64,000 nt of DNA, taken from the NCBI GenBank assembly GCA_946222285.1, contig CAMIIP010000001.1, forward strand, positions 1 through 64,000, read 5' to 3'. Within the stretch, counting starts at the first letter, position 1. Every line of letters begins with the position of its first letter. This DNA is from an uncultured Rothia sp. GTDB taxonomy: Bacteria; Actinomycetota; Actinomycetes; Actinomycetales; Micrococcaceae. The translations under genes were made by a program, and so were the position numbers. Positions 32,901 through 41,994 of this stretch are shown in pieces. Below the pieces are notes generated by a model. That model had not been told where the DNA came from, searched no databases, and saw only the letters and a program-made list of their open reading frames with translations.

Positions 32901-33236
32901 CTAAATATTGAAGCCCAGCGCACGCATCATGTCGCGCCCATCGTCGGTAATGCGCTCAGGCCCCCATGGCGGCATCCATACCCAGTTGATATGCCACTCA
33001 TCGATGAGCAGTTCAAGGTTTTGCTTCACTTGCTCTTCGATAACGTCCTGTAGCGGGCAGGCAGCGGTGGTGAGCGTCATATCAAGAATGAGAGCACCCT
33101 CGTCGCTCCAACGCATGCCATAGAGCAAGCCCAAATCCACAATGTTGACACCCAGTTCGGGGTCAATGACGTTTTTGAGAACTTCTTCTAGTTCTTCTTT
33201 TGAAGGTCGCCCTTCGGTTGTTGCTGTTTCACTCAT
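32901..33236 (-). CDS. sufT: Fe-S assembly DUF59 (MIP18) protein
   Basis: The 111-residue protein is a DUF59 protein with PSKEELEEVLKNVIDPELGVNIVDLGL and the metal-site cysteine in TTAACPLQDVIEEQV. SufT-type proteins help Fe-S maturation of certain targets. It is the last gene of the suf operon, 28 bp after sufC, with a good ribosome site (AGGAG). I call it sufT from its position, since DUF59 proteins have several names. Confidence 0.85.
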   Translation of the reverse strand: MSETATTEGRPSKEELEEVLKNVIDPELGVNIVDLGLLYGMRWSDEGALILDMTLTTAACPLQDVIEEQVKQNLELLIDEWHINWVWMPPWGPERITDDGRDMMRALGFNI

Positions 33237-33264
33237 GTGAACTCCTTTAGCAAACGGTAGAAGA

Positions 33265-34020
33265 TTACTTGCCCAGGTAGGAAACGTAGCCTTCTTCTTC
33301 GAGGCGGTCTGCGAGTTCGGGTCCGCCCTGATCTACCATGTGACCGTCTACGAAAACGTGTACGAATTCAGGCTTAATGTAGCGCAGAATACGGGTGTAG
33401 TGCGTAATCAGCAAAACACCCATGTCGTTGTTTTCGTGAGCGCGGTTAACACCTTCGGAAACAATTTTCAGAGCGTCGACGTCCAGACCTGAGTCAGTTT
33501 CGTCAAGAATGCCAAACTTAGGCTTGAGCAGTTCGAGTTGCAGAATTTCATGGCGCTTCTTCTCACCGCCGGAGAATCCTTCGTTAACGTTACGAGCAAT
33601 GAAGTCAGGATCGATTTTCAGCTCGCTCATGGCTTCTTTGACGTCCTTGGTCCAGGTACGGAGCGCGGGCGCTTCGCCGTCAATAGCGGTCTTTGCCGAA
33701 CGGAGGAAGTTAGACATAGTTACGCCGGGGATTTCCACAGGGTACTGCATTGCCAGGAACAAACCGGCGCGTGCACGCTCATCTACTGACATTTCAGTAA
33801 CGTCTTCGCCATCGAGAAGAATCTCGCCGGAGTCAACGCGGTACTTGGGGTGGCCTGCGATGGTAGCAGCCAAGGTTGACTTACCAGAACCGTTAGGACC
33901 CATAATCGCGTGAATTTCACCAGAGTTAATGGTGAGGTTAACGCCCTTGAGAATTTCCTTGGAGTTCTCATCATCCAAAATGACGGAAACGTGAAGGTCC
34001 TTGATTTCGAGAGTTGACAT
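33265..34020 (-). CDS. sufC: Fe-S assembly ATPase SufC
   Basis: SufC is the ATPase of the SufBCD scaffold. The 251-residue ABC protein has Walker A GPNGSGKST (about 40-48), the SufC-type signature FSGGEKKRHEILQL, Walker B FGILDETDSGLD, and the switch histidine in LITHYTRIL. It lies 33 bp after sufD. The DETDSGLD sequence is typical of SufC and separates it from transporter ATPases. Confidence 0.96.
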   Translation of the reverse strand: MSTLEIKDLHVSVILDDENSKEILKGVNLTINSGEIHAIMGPNGSGKSTLAATIAGHPKYRVDSGEILLDGEDVTEMSVDERARAGLFLAMQYPVEIPGVTMSNFLRSAKTAIDGEAPALRTWTKDVKEAMSELKIDPDFIARNVNEGFSGGEKKRHEILQLELLKPKFGILDETDSGLDVDALKIVSEGVNRAHENNDMGVLLITHYTRILRYIKPEFVHVFVDGHMVDQGGPELADRLEEEGYVSYLGK

Positions 34021-34053
34021 ATTTCTCCTAAAAATTTGTGGAGCGCTACTGCG

Positions 34054-35286
34054 CTAGTTATTGCTAATCGCCAGTTCAGCTTCGAGAGCATCGGTAAGCG
34101 TATCTTCAAGCTCAGGGATGCGAATCTGCTGGATAATCTCGTTGAGGAAGCCACGGACGACGAGGCGTCGAGCTTCATCTTCGGGGATACCGCGAGCCTG
34201 CAGGTACCAGAGGTGTTCATCATCTAGCTGACCGGTGGTTGAAGCGTGACCAGCCCCTGCAATCAGACCGGTTTCAATCTCCAGGTTGGGCACTGAGTCT
34301 GCTCGGGGACCGTCTTCTAGAATGAGGTTACGGTTGAGCTCGTAGGTGTCGGTGCCTTCGGCATCCTTACCGATGAGGACATCACCAACCCACACCGAGT
34401 GGGCGTTTCGGCCCTGCAGGGCGCCCTTGTAGGTAACGCGAGACTTGCAGTTAGGAACCGAGTGATCTACAAAGAGGCGGGACTCGATGTGCTGACCTGC
34501 ATCAACAAAGTAGAGACCGTACATCTCGGTTTCAGCACCGGGAGCATCAAACTTGGTAGAGGGGGTTACTCGAACCATGTTGCCGCCCAAAGACACGTTG
34601 ATGTGCTTGAAACGGGCATCACGATCTAGCTTGGCGTACTGTGCCGAAGCATGGATTGCGTCGTCGTTCCACTGCTGTACCGAGACAACGGTCAGAGTCG
34701 AAGACTCCCCCACCTTGAATTCAATATTCTGTGCAACGATTGCCGAGCCCGTGTGGCGAAGTACGAGCAGAGCCTTTGAGAAAGGCTTGGTTTCCACCAC
34801 AATGTGCTGGGCGGTTGCATCCATGGAAGTACCCTGCAGGCTAACTTCAATGTGTTCGTCTAACTCAGTTTCTGGCGCAACGGTAATAACGGTTGCCTCT
34901 GAGAAGTTGGACCAAGCATTAGCCGCTACGCGGTCTTCTGGAATGCCTGCTGAACCAATCCGAGCGTCATCGCGCCCTACAGTTTCAACGGTTACAGCTT
35001 CAGGAGCTGAAATATCAAGCTGAACGCCCAAACCCTTAAGCTCATCGGTGTGCAGACCACCCAAACGCTTCAGCGGAGTGAAACGCCAATCCTCTTCACG
35101 ACCGGTCAGCTCAGCAAAGTCTTCTACCTTATAAGAGGTCGGACGAGCTGCGCGAGAAGAATCAACGACCTTCTTCTCCGCACGAATGGTGTCGTCCTGC
35201 GCCTGATCCACTGCCAGCTTTTCGCCCTCATCGGTCATACCGGGGATTGCAGGTGAATTATGGCTTACGTTTTGAGTGTTTGACAT
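34054..35286 (-). CDS. sufD: Fe-S assembly protein SufD
   Basis: SufD pairs with SufB in the scaffold complex. The 410-residue protein has the parallel beta-helix core and the C-terminal HASTTGQLDDEHLWYLQARG and RGFLNEIIQQI stretches. It lies two bases after the sufB stop. The acidic N-terminal 35 residues are variable. The heme-like His and Cys positions were not assigned. Confidence 0.95.
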   Translation of the reverse strand: MSNTQNVSHNSPAIPGMTDEGEKLAVDQAQDDTIRAEKKVVDSSRAARPTSYKVEDFAELTGREEDWRFTPLKRLGGLHTDELKGLGVQLDISAPEAVTVETVGRDDARIGSAGIPEDRVAANAWSNFSEATVITVAPETELDEHIEVSLQGTSMDATAQHIVVETKPFSKALLVLRHTGSAIVAQNIEFKVGESSTLTVVSVQQWNDDAIHASAQYAKLDRDARFKHINVSLGGNMVRVTPSTKFDAPGAETEMYGLYFVDAGQHIESRLFVDHSVPNCKSRVTYKGALQGRNAHSVWVGDVLIGKDAEGTDTYELNRNLILEDGPRADSVPNLEIETGLIAGAGHASTTGQLDDEHLWYLQARGIPEDEARRLVVRGFLNEIIQQIRIPELEDTLTDALEAELAISNN

Positions 35287-35288
35287 AT

Positions 35289-36746
35289 TTAGCCCACAGA
35301 TCCTTCCATCTGAAGTTCAATCAGACGATTCAATTCCAGTGCGTATTCCATCGGAAGCTCGCGCGCAATAGGTTCAACGAAGCCGCGAACAATCATTGCC
35401 ATGGCTTCTTCTTCAGTCAGACCACGCTGCATGAGGTAGAAAAGTTGTTCTTCAGATACTCGGGAGACGGTAGCCTCATGCCCCATGGTGACGTCGTCTT
35501 CGCGAACGTCTACATAGGGGTAGGTATCTGAGCGCGAGATGGTATCTACAAGCAAAGCATCGCAGACGACGCTGGACTTGGAGTGATGGGCACCCTCACG
35601 AACTTGAACTAGACCACGATAGGCTGCGCGTCCACCGTTACGAGCAATCGACTTAGAAACAATGGTCGAGGAAGTGTGCGGTGCAATGTGTACCATCTTG
35701 GAACCGGTGTCCTGATGCTGGCCTTCACCTGCGAAAGCAATAGAAAGAGTCTCGCCTTTGGCATGGGGACCCACCATGTATACGGCCGGGTACTTCTGGG
35801 TAACCTTAGAACCGATGTTTCCATCGACCCATTCCATAGTGCCGCCCTCTTCACAAAGAGTACGCTTGGTCACTAGGTTGTAGACATTGTTGGACCAGTT
35901 CTGAATGGTGGTGTAGCGAACACGAGCGTTCTTCTTCACCACGATTTCAACTACAGCAGAGTGCAAAGAATCCGACTTGTAAATCGGTGCGGTGCAACCC
36001 TCAATGTAGTGAACGTAGGAACCTTCGTCTGCAACAATGAGCGTGCGCTCGAATTGGCCCATATTCTCGGTGTTAATGCGGAAGTAGGCCTGCAGCGGAA
36101 TGTCTACGTGAACGCCCTTGGGAACGTAAATAAAGGAACCGCCTGACCAGGTAGCGGTATTTAGTGCCGCAAACTTGTTATCGCCGGTAGGGATAACGGT
36201 ACCGAAGTATTCGCGGAAGATATCTTCGTGCTCTTTGAGCGCAGTATCGGTATCAACGAAGATTACGCCCTGCTCTTCCAAATCCTCACGAATCTGGTGG
36301 TAGACAACTTCTGATTCGTACTGCGCAGCAACGCCGGCAACCAGACGTTCGCGCTCAGCTTCGGGAATACCGAGTTTTTCGTAGGTGTTACGAATGTCTT
36401 CGGGCAAGTCTTCCCAAGTATTTGCCTGCCCCTCGGTGGAGCGAACGAAATACTTGATGTTATCGAAGTCAATTTCTGAAAGATCCGCGCCCCAGGTGGG
36501 CATGGGCTTACGGTTGAAGAACTTGAGCCCCTTCAGACGCATATTGAGCATCCACTCGGGTTCGTTCTTTTTTGCAGAAATATCGCGGACGACGTCCTCA
36601 TCCAGACCGCGCTTAGCGCTCTGCCCTGCGATATCAGAGTCAGCCCAACCATACTCGTAGGTTCCAATACCTTCGAGCTCAGGGTTAGCCTCCAGAATCT
36701 CTGAAATGACGGTGTTGTTGGCTGTAAGCTCAACTTGCTCAGTCAT
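35289..36746 (-). CDS. sufB: Fe-S assembly protein SufB
   Basis: SufB is the scaffold on which the cluster forms. The 485-residue protein has FRINTENMGQFERTLIVADE, VHYIEGCTAPIY with a conserved cysteine, and C-terminal HEATVSRVSEEQLFYLMQRG. No intein interrupts it, unlike the mycobacterial sufB. It is preceded by sufR at 46 bp and starts the structural part of the operon. Confidence 0.96.
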   Translation of the reverse strand: MTEQVELTANNTVISEILEANPELEGIGTYEYGWADSDIAGQSAKRGLDEDVVRDISAKKNEPEWMLNMRLKGLKFFNRKPMPTWGADLSEIDFDNIKYFVRSTEGQANTWEDLPEDIRNTYEKLGIPEAERERLVAGVAAQYESEVVYHQIREDLEEQGVIFVDTDTALKEHEDIFREYFGTVIPTGDNKFAALNTATWSGGSFIYVPKGVHVDIPLQAYFRINTENMGQFERTLIVADEGSYVHYIEGCTAPIYKSDSLHSAVVEIVVKKNARVRYTTIQNWSNNVYNLVTKRTLCEEGGTMEWVDGNIGSKVTQKYPAVYMVGPHAKGETLSIAFAGEGQHQDTGSKMVHIAPHTSSTIVSKSIARNGGRAAYRGLVQVREGAHHSKSSVVCDALLVDTISRSDTYPYVDVREDDVTMGHEATVSRVSEEQLFYLMQRGLTEEEAMAMIVRGFVEPIARELPMEYALELNRLIELQMEGSVG

Positions 36747-36792
36747 CTTGGCCTTTCTTTGTGGGGATCTTTAGCGACATCTGCCGCAAAGT

Positions 36793-37545
36793 TTATGAGT
36801 GTGAGTCGCTGACGTTCAGGCGTTCTAGGGGAATATGAGTGGTGCACACGTGTGCACCGTCCGCCATAGTTGAAAGCCTTCTTACATCAACGCCGAGAAG
36901 TTCGGAAATTATTTTCGTTTCCTCATCACAAAAAACATGGAAATCTTCTGCAAGATCTCGAACAGGGCAGTGTCCCTGGCAGAGTTGAATGCTTGCGAGT
37001 AGATGCTGAGGACGTTTGCGCCCGATTGGGGGTTCCATTACCTGTGCTGTGGCAACAAATCCATCTTTTGACATTGCCTCAGCAAGAGCGTTGACACGAT
37101 CCAAAATATCGTCACCAGCTGCATCAACTACTGCTCTGTATCGCTCCTCCATGTGAGCCGAACGCTCAGAAACGAAATTTTGAAGTGCTTCCGAACCGAT
37201 TCTTTCTTCAAGAACACGTAAAGCTTCTTTAGCTATTCCCAGATAGTCATTACCGATCTGGGAATGTCCCTGAGGTGCTACTACGTAACGACGTGCGGGG
37301 CGACCAGCACCGGCACCGTGCTGTTTAAGCGGGACCACAATAATGAGCCCCTCATGTTCAAGTGCGTCCAAGTGACGTCGCACTGCCGCTGGCGTAAGGT
37401 TAAGCTCTTCACCGAGGCTGGCTGCAGAAACAGGCCCCTGAGTGAGAACTCCGGTCAGAACACGATCACGTGTTCTTTCATCTGTTTCTGTTTTGCGCGC
37501 ACCAGTCTTCTTCTTTTGTACTGATTCTTGATTCACAGAATACAC
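36793..37545 (-). CDS. sufR: Fe-S-dependent transcriptional repressor SufR
   Basis: SufR binds a cluster and represses the suf operon. The 250-residue protein has an N-terminal winged-helix domain (about 20-95, VSAASLGEELNLTPAAVRRH) and a C-terminal part with CQGHCPVRDLAEDFHVFCDEE, whose cysteines are the expected cluster ligands. The start is GTG. A short -10-like box a few bases upstream suggests a leaderless message. It is the first gene of sufRBDC and divergent from the ABC exporter. Confidence 0.93.
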   Translation of the reverse strand: MYSVNQESVQKKKTGARKTETDERTRDRVLTGVLTQGPVSAASLGEELNLTPAAVRRHLDALEHEGLIIVVPLKQHGAGAGRPARRYVVAPQGHSQIGNDYLGIAKEALRVLEERIGSEALQNFVSERSAHMEERYRAVVDAAGDDILDRVNALAEAMSKDGFVATAQVMEPPIGRKRPQHLLASIQLCQGHCPVRDLAEDFHVFCDEETKIISELLGVDVRRLSTMADGAHVCTTHIPLERLNVSDSHS

Positions 37546-37583
37546 AAATAAAGTATGACCTAATTCCTTTGCCTAAATCTAGT

Positions 37584-37595
37584 AAGGTTCACCTT
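37584..37595. promoter_or_regulatory. Short palindrome in the sufR upstream region
   Basis: AAGGT-TC-ACCTT lies 39 bp before the sufR start. It resembles one half of a DtxR/IdeR iron box but is too short for a firm call, and may be a SufR site. Confidence 0.35.
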
Positions 37596-37687
37596 GCTTT
37601 GCTCAGGGCGCACCTATAAATAAACTGTCCAGCGTGGTGAGCCATCCTGAATCTATACTGATAATTACTCGAATCCCTGTTCCCAAC

Positions 37688-37706
37688 GTGAGACTTTATT
37701 TCTCAC
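37688..37706. promoter_or_regulatory. Palindrome in front of the ABC exporter genes
   Basis: GTGAGA-N7-TCTCAC ends 16 bp before the GTG start of the ATPase gene, so it would sit in the promoter. It is a candidate operator; the regulator is unknown. Confidence 0.35.
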
Positions 37707-37722
37707 CGCGTAAGCTAGAGTA

Positions 37723-38751
37723 GTGCACACCCTGAATAAACCCAATGCTCAGCCCCCCTCAGCAGAAAACTCGCAACAGCTGGCGGTTTCGATTGACTCA
37801 CTGGTCAAGGAATTTAAGCCTTCTCGCGCTTTTGCTGCTAAACACCCCGAACGTCTTAATTCGCGAGGTTACATCAGTGCTGTCAATGGCTTATCGTTTG
37901 CTGCATCCAGGGGGCAGGTTACGGTTCTATTGGGCTCTAACGGAGCAGGAAAAACGACCACGCTTGCTTGCGCCCAAGGTCTCCAAAAACCCACTTCCGG
38001 TATCGTGCGCTTATTGGGAGAAAATCCCTGGGGCGCCTCGTCAGAGTTGCGCGCTCGGGTCGGAATTATGCTCCAAGACGGAGGTCTCCCCCAGGCCATG
38101 CACCCTGTTCCGCTCCTCAAACACATCGCCCAAATGTATAAGATTCCCCTACCTGTCAATGATCTGATTGAGAGACTGGGTATTGATTCTTTTAACGGTA
38201 CAACCATCAGGCGACTTTCAGGCGGTCAGAAACAACGAGTAGCTCTAGCGGCGGCGCTCATCGGTCAACCAGATGTGCTCTTTTTAGATGAACCCTCAGC
38301 TGGTTTAGACCCTCAGTCCCGGCAGGTTGTCTTTGATATTATCCGGGAGCAAAAAGAAAGCGGAGTAGCTATTATTCTGACCACCCATCTTCTGGACGAT
38401 GCCCAAAAGCTGGCAGATACCGTTTATATCGTCAATGAAGGCTCAGTCGTTCGGCACGGCAGCGTCCAAGAATTACTTGCAACGCCCAGTGCCCAACAGC
38501 AAGTTTTACACTTCTCCCTCGAGCAACCTCTAACAGACCAGCTTCACCTCTCCCGCCGTTTCGCCTCGAACATTACACTCAAGAAAATTGACGCTACCAG
38601 CTATTCGCTTGAAGGTCAGCTCTCCCCTACCGTGCTCGCCCAGCTCATGCAAGAACTAGCAGATGCGAACGTGATGCCGATTTCACTCAATCTTTCACCG
38701 CGCACCCTGGAAGACGTTTTCTTAGAAATCTCAGGACGTGAGTTAACATGA
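37723..38751 (+). CDS. ABC-2 type exporter ATP-binding protein
   Basis: The 342-residue ATPase has Walker A GSNGAGKTT (about 70), signature LSGGQKQRVALAAAL, Walker B VLFLDEPSAGLD and the switch histidine in LTTHLLDDA. The C-terminal 80 residues are an extension common in exporter ATPases. It pairs with the permease that follows in an ATGA overlap. The pair commonly sits between suf and ctaA in this group of bacteria, so a role near oxidase maturation is possible, but the substrate is unknown. The start is GTG. Confidence 0.88.
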   Translation: MHTLNKPNAQPPSAENSQQLAVSIDSLVKEFKPSRAFAAKHPERLNSRGYISAVNGLSFAASRGQVTVLLGSNGAGKTTTLACAQGLQKPTSGIVRLLGENPWGASSELRARVGIMLQDGGLPQAMHPVPLLKHIAQMYKIPLPVNDLIERLGIDSFNGTTIRRLSGGQKQRVALAAALIGQPDVLFLDEPSAGLDPQSRQVVFDIIREQKESGVAIILTTHLLDDAQKLADTVYIVNEGSVVRHGSVQELLATPSAQQQVLHFSLEQPLTDQLHLSRRFASNITLKKIDATSYSLEGQLSPTVLAQLMQELADANVMPISLNLSPRTLEDVFLEISGRELT

Positions 38752-39518
38752 CCCCTTCATCATCCCGCGCGGCTTCCTATGCAACCCGTGTTATCGCCCA
38801 GGGCAAATATGAAACGCTCGCTATGCTCAAAAATGGCGAACAGCTTATGCTCAACATAGCCCTTCCCCTTTTTGCTCTCATTGGTTTGCGGTATACGGGG
38901 TTTCTCGATAGCTATGCAGAACAGTTTGGCGTTTCGCGTATTGAGGTTGCTGTTCCGGGGGTCTTAGCTCTCTGCGTTATTTCTACGGCACTCTCGGGTC
39001 AAGGCATAGCCACCGGCTTTGATCGTCGCTACGGAGTACTTCGCTTTCTCTCAACCACACCCCTAGGTAAATCTGGTTTGATTTTAGGTAAGGTGCTTGC
39101 CGTTCTCACCGTTATTGTATTGCAGTATATTTTGATTCTTGCCCTTGCCACAGCGCTCGGGTTTACCCCTCGGATTATTCCCATACTGTTTTCTATTCCC
39201 ACAATGCTTCTAGGTGCTGCGGCTTTCACTTCATTGGGTATGCTCATTGCAGGTACCGTGCGAGCTGAGGCTACTCTGGCCATAGTCAATATGGCATGGG
39301 GTGTATTAGCACTGATCGGCGGTACCCTCATTCCCACCCACCGTTTTCCCCAAATTCTAGGTTTTTTTGTTGAAGCGCTACCCTCCGGTGCGCTCGGTGA
39401 AGCTTTACGCGGTGAATTTCTCCACCACGAATTTCTTCTGCTTCCCCACCTAATCATGTTGATGTGGGCTCTGGTATGCGGAACACTTGCCGCTAAATTC
39501 TTTAAATGGTCAGCTTAG
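38748..39518 (+). CDS. ABC-2 type exporter permease
   Basis: The 256-residue protein has six hydrophobic segments in the ABC-2 pattern. Its coding sequence overlaps the end of the ATPase by four bases (ATGA), so the two form one exporter. The substrate cannot be inferred. It ends 22 bp before the ctaA start and may be co-transcribed with it. Confidence 0.88.
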   Translation: MTPSSSRAASYATRVIAQGKYETLAMLKNGEQLMLNIALPLFALIGLRYTGFLDSYAEQFGVSRIEVAVPGVLALCVISTALSGQGIATGFDRRYGVLRFLSTTPLGKSGLILGKVLAVLTVIVLQYILILALATALGFTPRIIPILFSIPTMLLGAAAFTSLGMLIAGTVRAEATLAIVNMAWGVLALIGGTLIPTHRFPQILGFFVEALPSGALGEALRGEFLHHEFLLLPHLIMLMWALVCGTLAAKFFKWSA

Positions 39519-39540
39519 AAAAACAAAGAGTAAGGTTTAC

Positions 39541-40623
39541 ATGTCTGCCACACAAGCCTCGCCTTGGAGCGAAAAATTCCTTCCCACCGAATACACGCCG
39601 TGGGTGAAGACCATGGCCTATGCCGTCGTCCTCGCAAATATCTTCTTGATTGTCTCCGGCGGTATTGTACGCCTCACCGGGTCTGGGCTAGGCTGCGATA
39701 CTTGGCCGCGATGCAGCACCACCGAAGGAACCTGGACGACGACGCCCGAGATGGGTATTCATGGTTTGGTTGAGTTCGGCAATCGCATGCTCACCTTCGT
39801 GTTGATGGCTGTAACCGTTTTGGCTTTTCTTGCTGTACTAAGAATTGTTATGCCTCAGCTCTCCAATTTTGGAGAACTATTTCCTAAGCTCTTCACCGGT
39901 CTACGGTCGAGGGAATACAAGTATGCAGATTTGTTCAATCTCACTCTGCTCTTACTGTGGGGTATTCCTTTGCAAGCAGTTGTTGGCGGGATTTCGGTGC
40001 ATCTAAAGCTTAATCCTTGGATGATTACTGCACATTTCTATCTCACCGGAATTATGATTGGCATTTCTGCGATTTATTTAAATCGTGTCTTACGTTATTT
40101 TGAAAAAACTTCCTCAGCGTCTGAGCGGGTACTCGAAGAAAATCTACCTCTTGGTGCATCTGTGATGCGAATTTTGGGTTGGATGGGGCTTATTCTGGTT
40201 GCTTACTTGGTCTTTATGGGAACGATTGTTACAGGAACCGGTCCTCACGCTGGCGATCCTGAGGCACACCGCCACGCTTTTCACCCTATTGTGGTGACCA
40301 GATTGCACTCGGGTGGTGTTTGGCTCTACTGTGCTATAGTTTTGCTTCTCTTCGTTCTTGTGCGCAAAAACAATTGGCCTCCCTCCTTGAAAAAGGGAAT
40401 AAATCTCGTTCTGCTGATGCTTGCTTATCAGGGCATCGTTGGGTACACCCAGTATTTCAATGGTCTCCCGATTTGGTTGGTTGAACTTCATCTCTTGGGT
40501 TCTGGTTTATTCGTCTGGGCGTCTATTTCTCTGATTGAAAAGCAGATTGTTTTGAGTTCCCTCAAACAACGGGCAAAAGTTGCCGAACGTATATATGAAG
40601 CCCCGGTTGTTCCGGTGAAATAA
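39541..40623 (+). CDS. ctaA: Heme A synthase (CtaA/COX15)
   Basis: CtaA oxidises the C8 methyl of heme O to make heme A. The 360-residue membrane protein has eight hydrophobic segments, and the family stretches VRLTGSGLGCDTWPRC, HGLVEFGNR and the His-containing HRHAFHPIVVTRLHSGGVW. The paired histidines are the expected heme ligands. I placed the start at 39541, where a ribosome site AGTAAGG lies seven bases upstream. It faces ctaB across a shared terminator. Confidence 0.93.
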   Translation: MSATQASPWSEKFLPTEYTPWVKTMAYAVVLANIFLIVSGGIVRLTGSGLGCDTWPRCSTTEGTWTTTPEMGIHGLVEFGNRMLTFVLMAVTVLAFLAVLRIVMPQLSNFGELFPKLFTGLRSREYKYADLFNLTLLLLWGIPLQAVVGGISVHLKLNPWMITAHFYLTGIMIGISAIYLNRVLRYFEKTSSASERVLEENLPLGASVMRILGWMGLILVAYLVFMGTIVTGTGPHAGDPEAHRHAFHPIVVTRLHSGGVWLYCAIVLLLFVLVRKNNWPPSLKKGINLVLLMLAYQGIVGYTQYFNGLPIWLVELHLLGSGLFVWASISLIEKQIVLSSLKQRAKVAERIYEAPVVPVK

Positions 40624-40650
40624 CTTTCTCTTCGGAGAAGGTTAGCTAGA

Positions 40651-40686
40651 AAAAGGTGGCTCCGTGATTGTCACGGAGCCACCTTT
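40651..40686. terminator. Convergent terminator between ctaA and ctaB
   Basis: A 16-bp perfect stem (40652-40667 with 40671-40686), flanked by AAA and TTT, serves both genes. Confidence 0.85.
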
Positions 40687-40700
40687 TGTCTCAGAAAATC

Positions 40701-41681
40701 TTAGAGGGCTAGCACTGCTTCACCTACGAAGGGATCAATCGCTAGCGCGATAAACAAGATGGTCAGGTAGGTAATGGAGCCGTGGAAAACAGTCATTGCC
40801 GTACGGCTTGTAGCTTTCTCTTCGAGAGCTAGAGCGTGCAGTTTGTGGCAGTGATAAAGAAACCAAGCGCCCGATAGGAAGGCTACTAGAGTGTAAACCC
40901 AGCCAGCTCCGCCCAAGGGAATCAGTAAGAGCGAGCAGACTACCATTGCCCAGGCATAAAGGACCACCTGCACGGAAACGCTCTTGGCGCTAGCGATAGC
41001 ACCCAGCATAGGGATACCGGCGCGCTGATAATCCTCAGCATACTTCATAGAAAGAGGCCAGTAGTGCGGCGGGGTCCAGAGGAAGATAACAAGGAAGAGG
41101 ACGACGGCAGCCCAAGTAATCCGGTTTTCCACTGCTGCCCATGCGATAAAGACCGGCATGCAACCGGCGAGACCGCCCCAGACAATATTCTGTGTGGTGC
41201 GACGTTTGAGAATTAGTGAATAGAACACCACATACAGCAGAATTGCTACTAGACCGAGAGCACTGGCTAAAGGATTGACCAGAAAATACAGGTAAACAAT
41301 CGATATAACCGCCAGCACCCAGGCAAAAACCAGTGCTTCTTTGTCGGTGAGCTCTCCGGTAACCAGGGGGCGCTTTTCGGTGCGCTTCATTTTACGGTCG
41401 GCTTCTCGGTCAATATAACAGTTAAAGGCCCCTGAAGCACCGGCGGCCATAGCTCCACCAATCATGGTGTTAAGAATCAGCCACAAACTGGGCATCCCCC
41501 CGGCGGCAAACATCATGGTTGGTGCTGTAGTGACGAGAAGAAGCTCAATAACCTGGGGCTTAGTGAGGTGAAGATACGCCTTTGCTTTACGCAGGAAACC
41601 AATTTTTTCTTCCTGCTGGGAAGCATTGGTTTGCTGCCTAACTACAGATGCAGTGTGCGGAGTACTATCGACCTTCACCAA
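40701..41681 (-). CDS. ctaB: Protoheme IX farnesyltransferase
   Basis: CtaB adds a farnesyl group to heme B to give heme O, the substrate of CtaA. The 326-residue UbiA-family membrane protein has the prenyl-diphosphate site NCYIDREADRKMKRT (about 105-119) with the Asp pair, and eight to nine hydrophobic segments. The first 30 residues are soluble and variable. It is convergent with ctaA, so both heme A enzymes are in this region. Confidence 0.94.
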   Translation of the reverse strand: MVKVDSTPHTASVVRQQTNASQQEEKIGFLRKAKAYLHLTKPQVIELLLVTTAPTMMFAAGGMPSLWLILNTMIGGAMAAGASGAFNCYIDREADRKMKRTEKRPLVTGELTDKEALVFAWVLAVISIVYLYFLVNPLASALGLVAILLYVVFYSLILKRRTTQNIVWGGLAGCMPVFIAWAAVENRITWAAVVLFLVIFLWTPPHYWPLSMKYAEDYQRAGIPMLGAIASAKSVSVQVVLYAWAMVVCSLLLIPLGGAGWVYTLVAFLSGAWFLYHCHKLHALALEEKATSRTAMTVFHGSITYLTILFIALAIDPFVGEAVLAL

Positions 41682-41994
41682 AATATGGCTCCTACCAAGA
41701 GTTTAAATGTGTCTGTGCACCGCGTGAGAAATGTTTAAGTGCGCGCTAAATGCACAGATAGTCAAATTTAGACTATACCGCACAGGTTCGCCGCTTCAAA
41801 AAGGATTCCAATTTGCACGGCTGTTCACCTTTACTATTGGCACTGATTTTCTCTATACATTTCAATTATCCTTAAAGAAAAAGAATTGCCGGAAGGAACT
41901 AGCTCTTTCAAACCTAGTTATTGCGGCTATGAATAGATTTTCTCTTGGTATAAAACGTGATGAGAGAAATCTCCAATGACGGAAAGGGTTCTCT
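41682..41994. other. Divergent control region between ctaB and tkt
   Basis: No gene is seen in these 313 bases. They contain an inverted repeat TCTGTGCA/TGCACAGA (41712-41719, 41751-41758) and an imperfect short palindrome GTCAAATTTAGAC at 41761-41773. The tkt ribosome site GGAAAGGG lies close before the ATG. I cannot assign promoters with confidence. Confidence 0.5.

Noticed and set aside
34553..35023. 156-codon frame antisense to sufD
   Set aside because: It is covered by a clear sufD gene and has no ribosome site or protein similarity.
41731..41979. 82-codon frame upstream of tkt
   Set aside because: It has no similarity or ribosome site and lies in a divergent promoter region.
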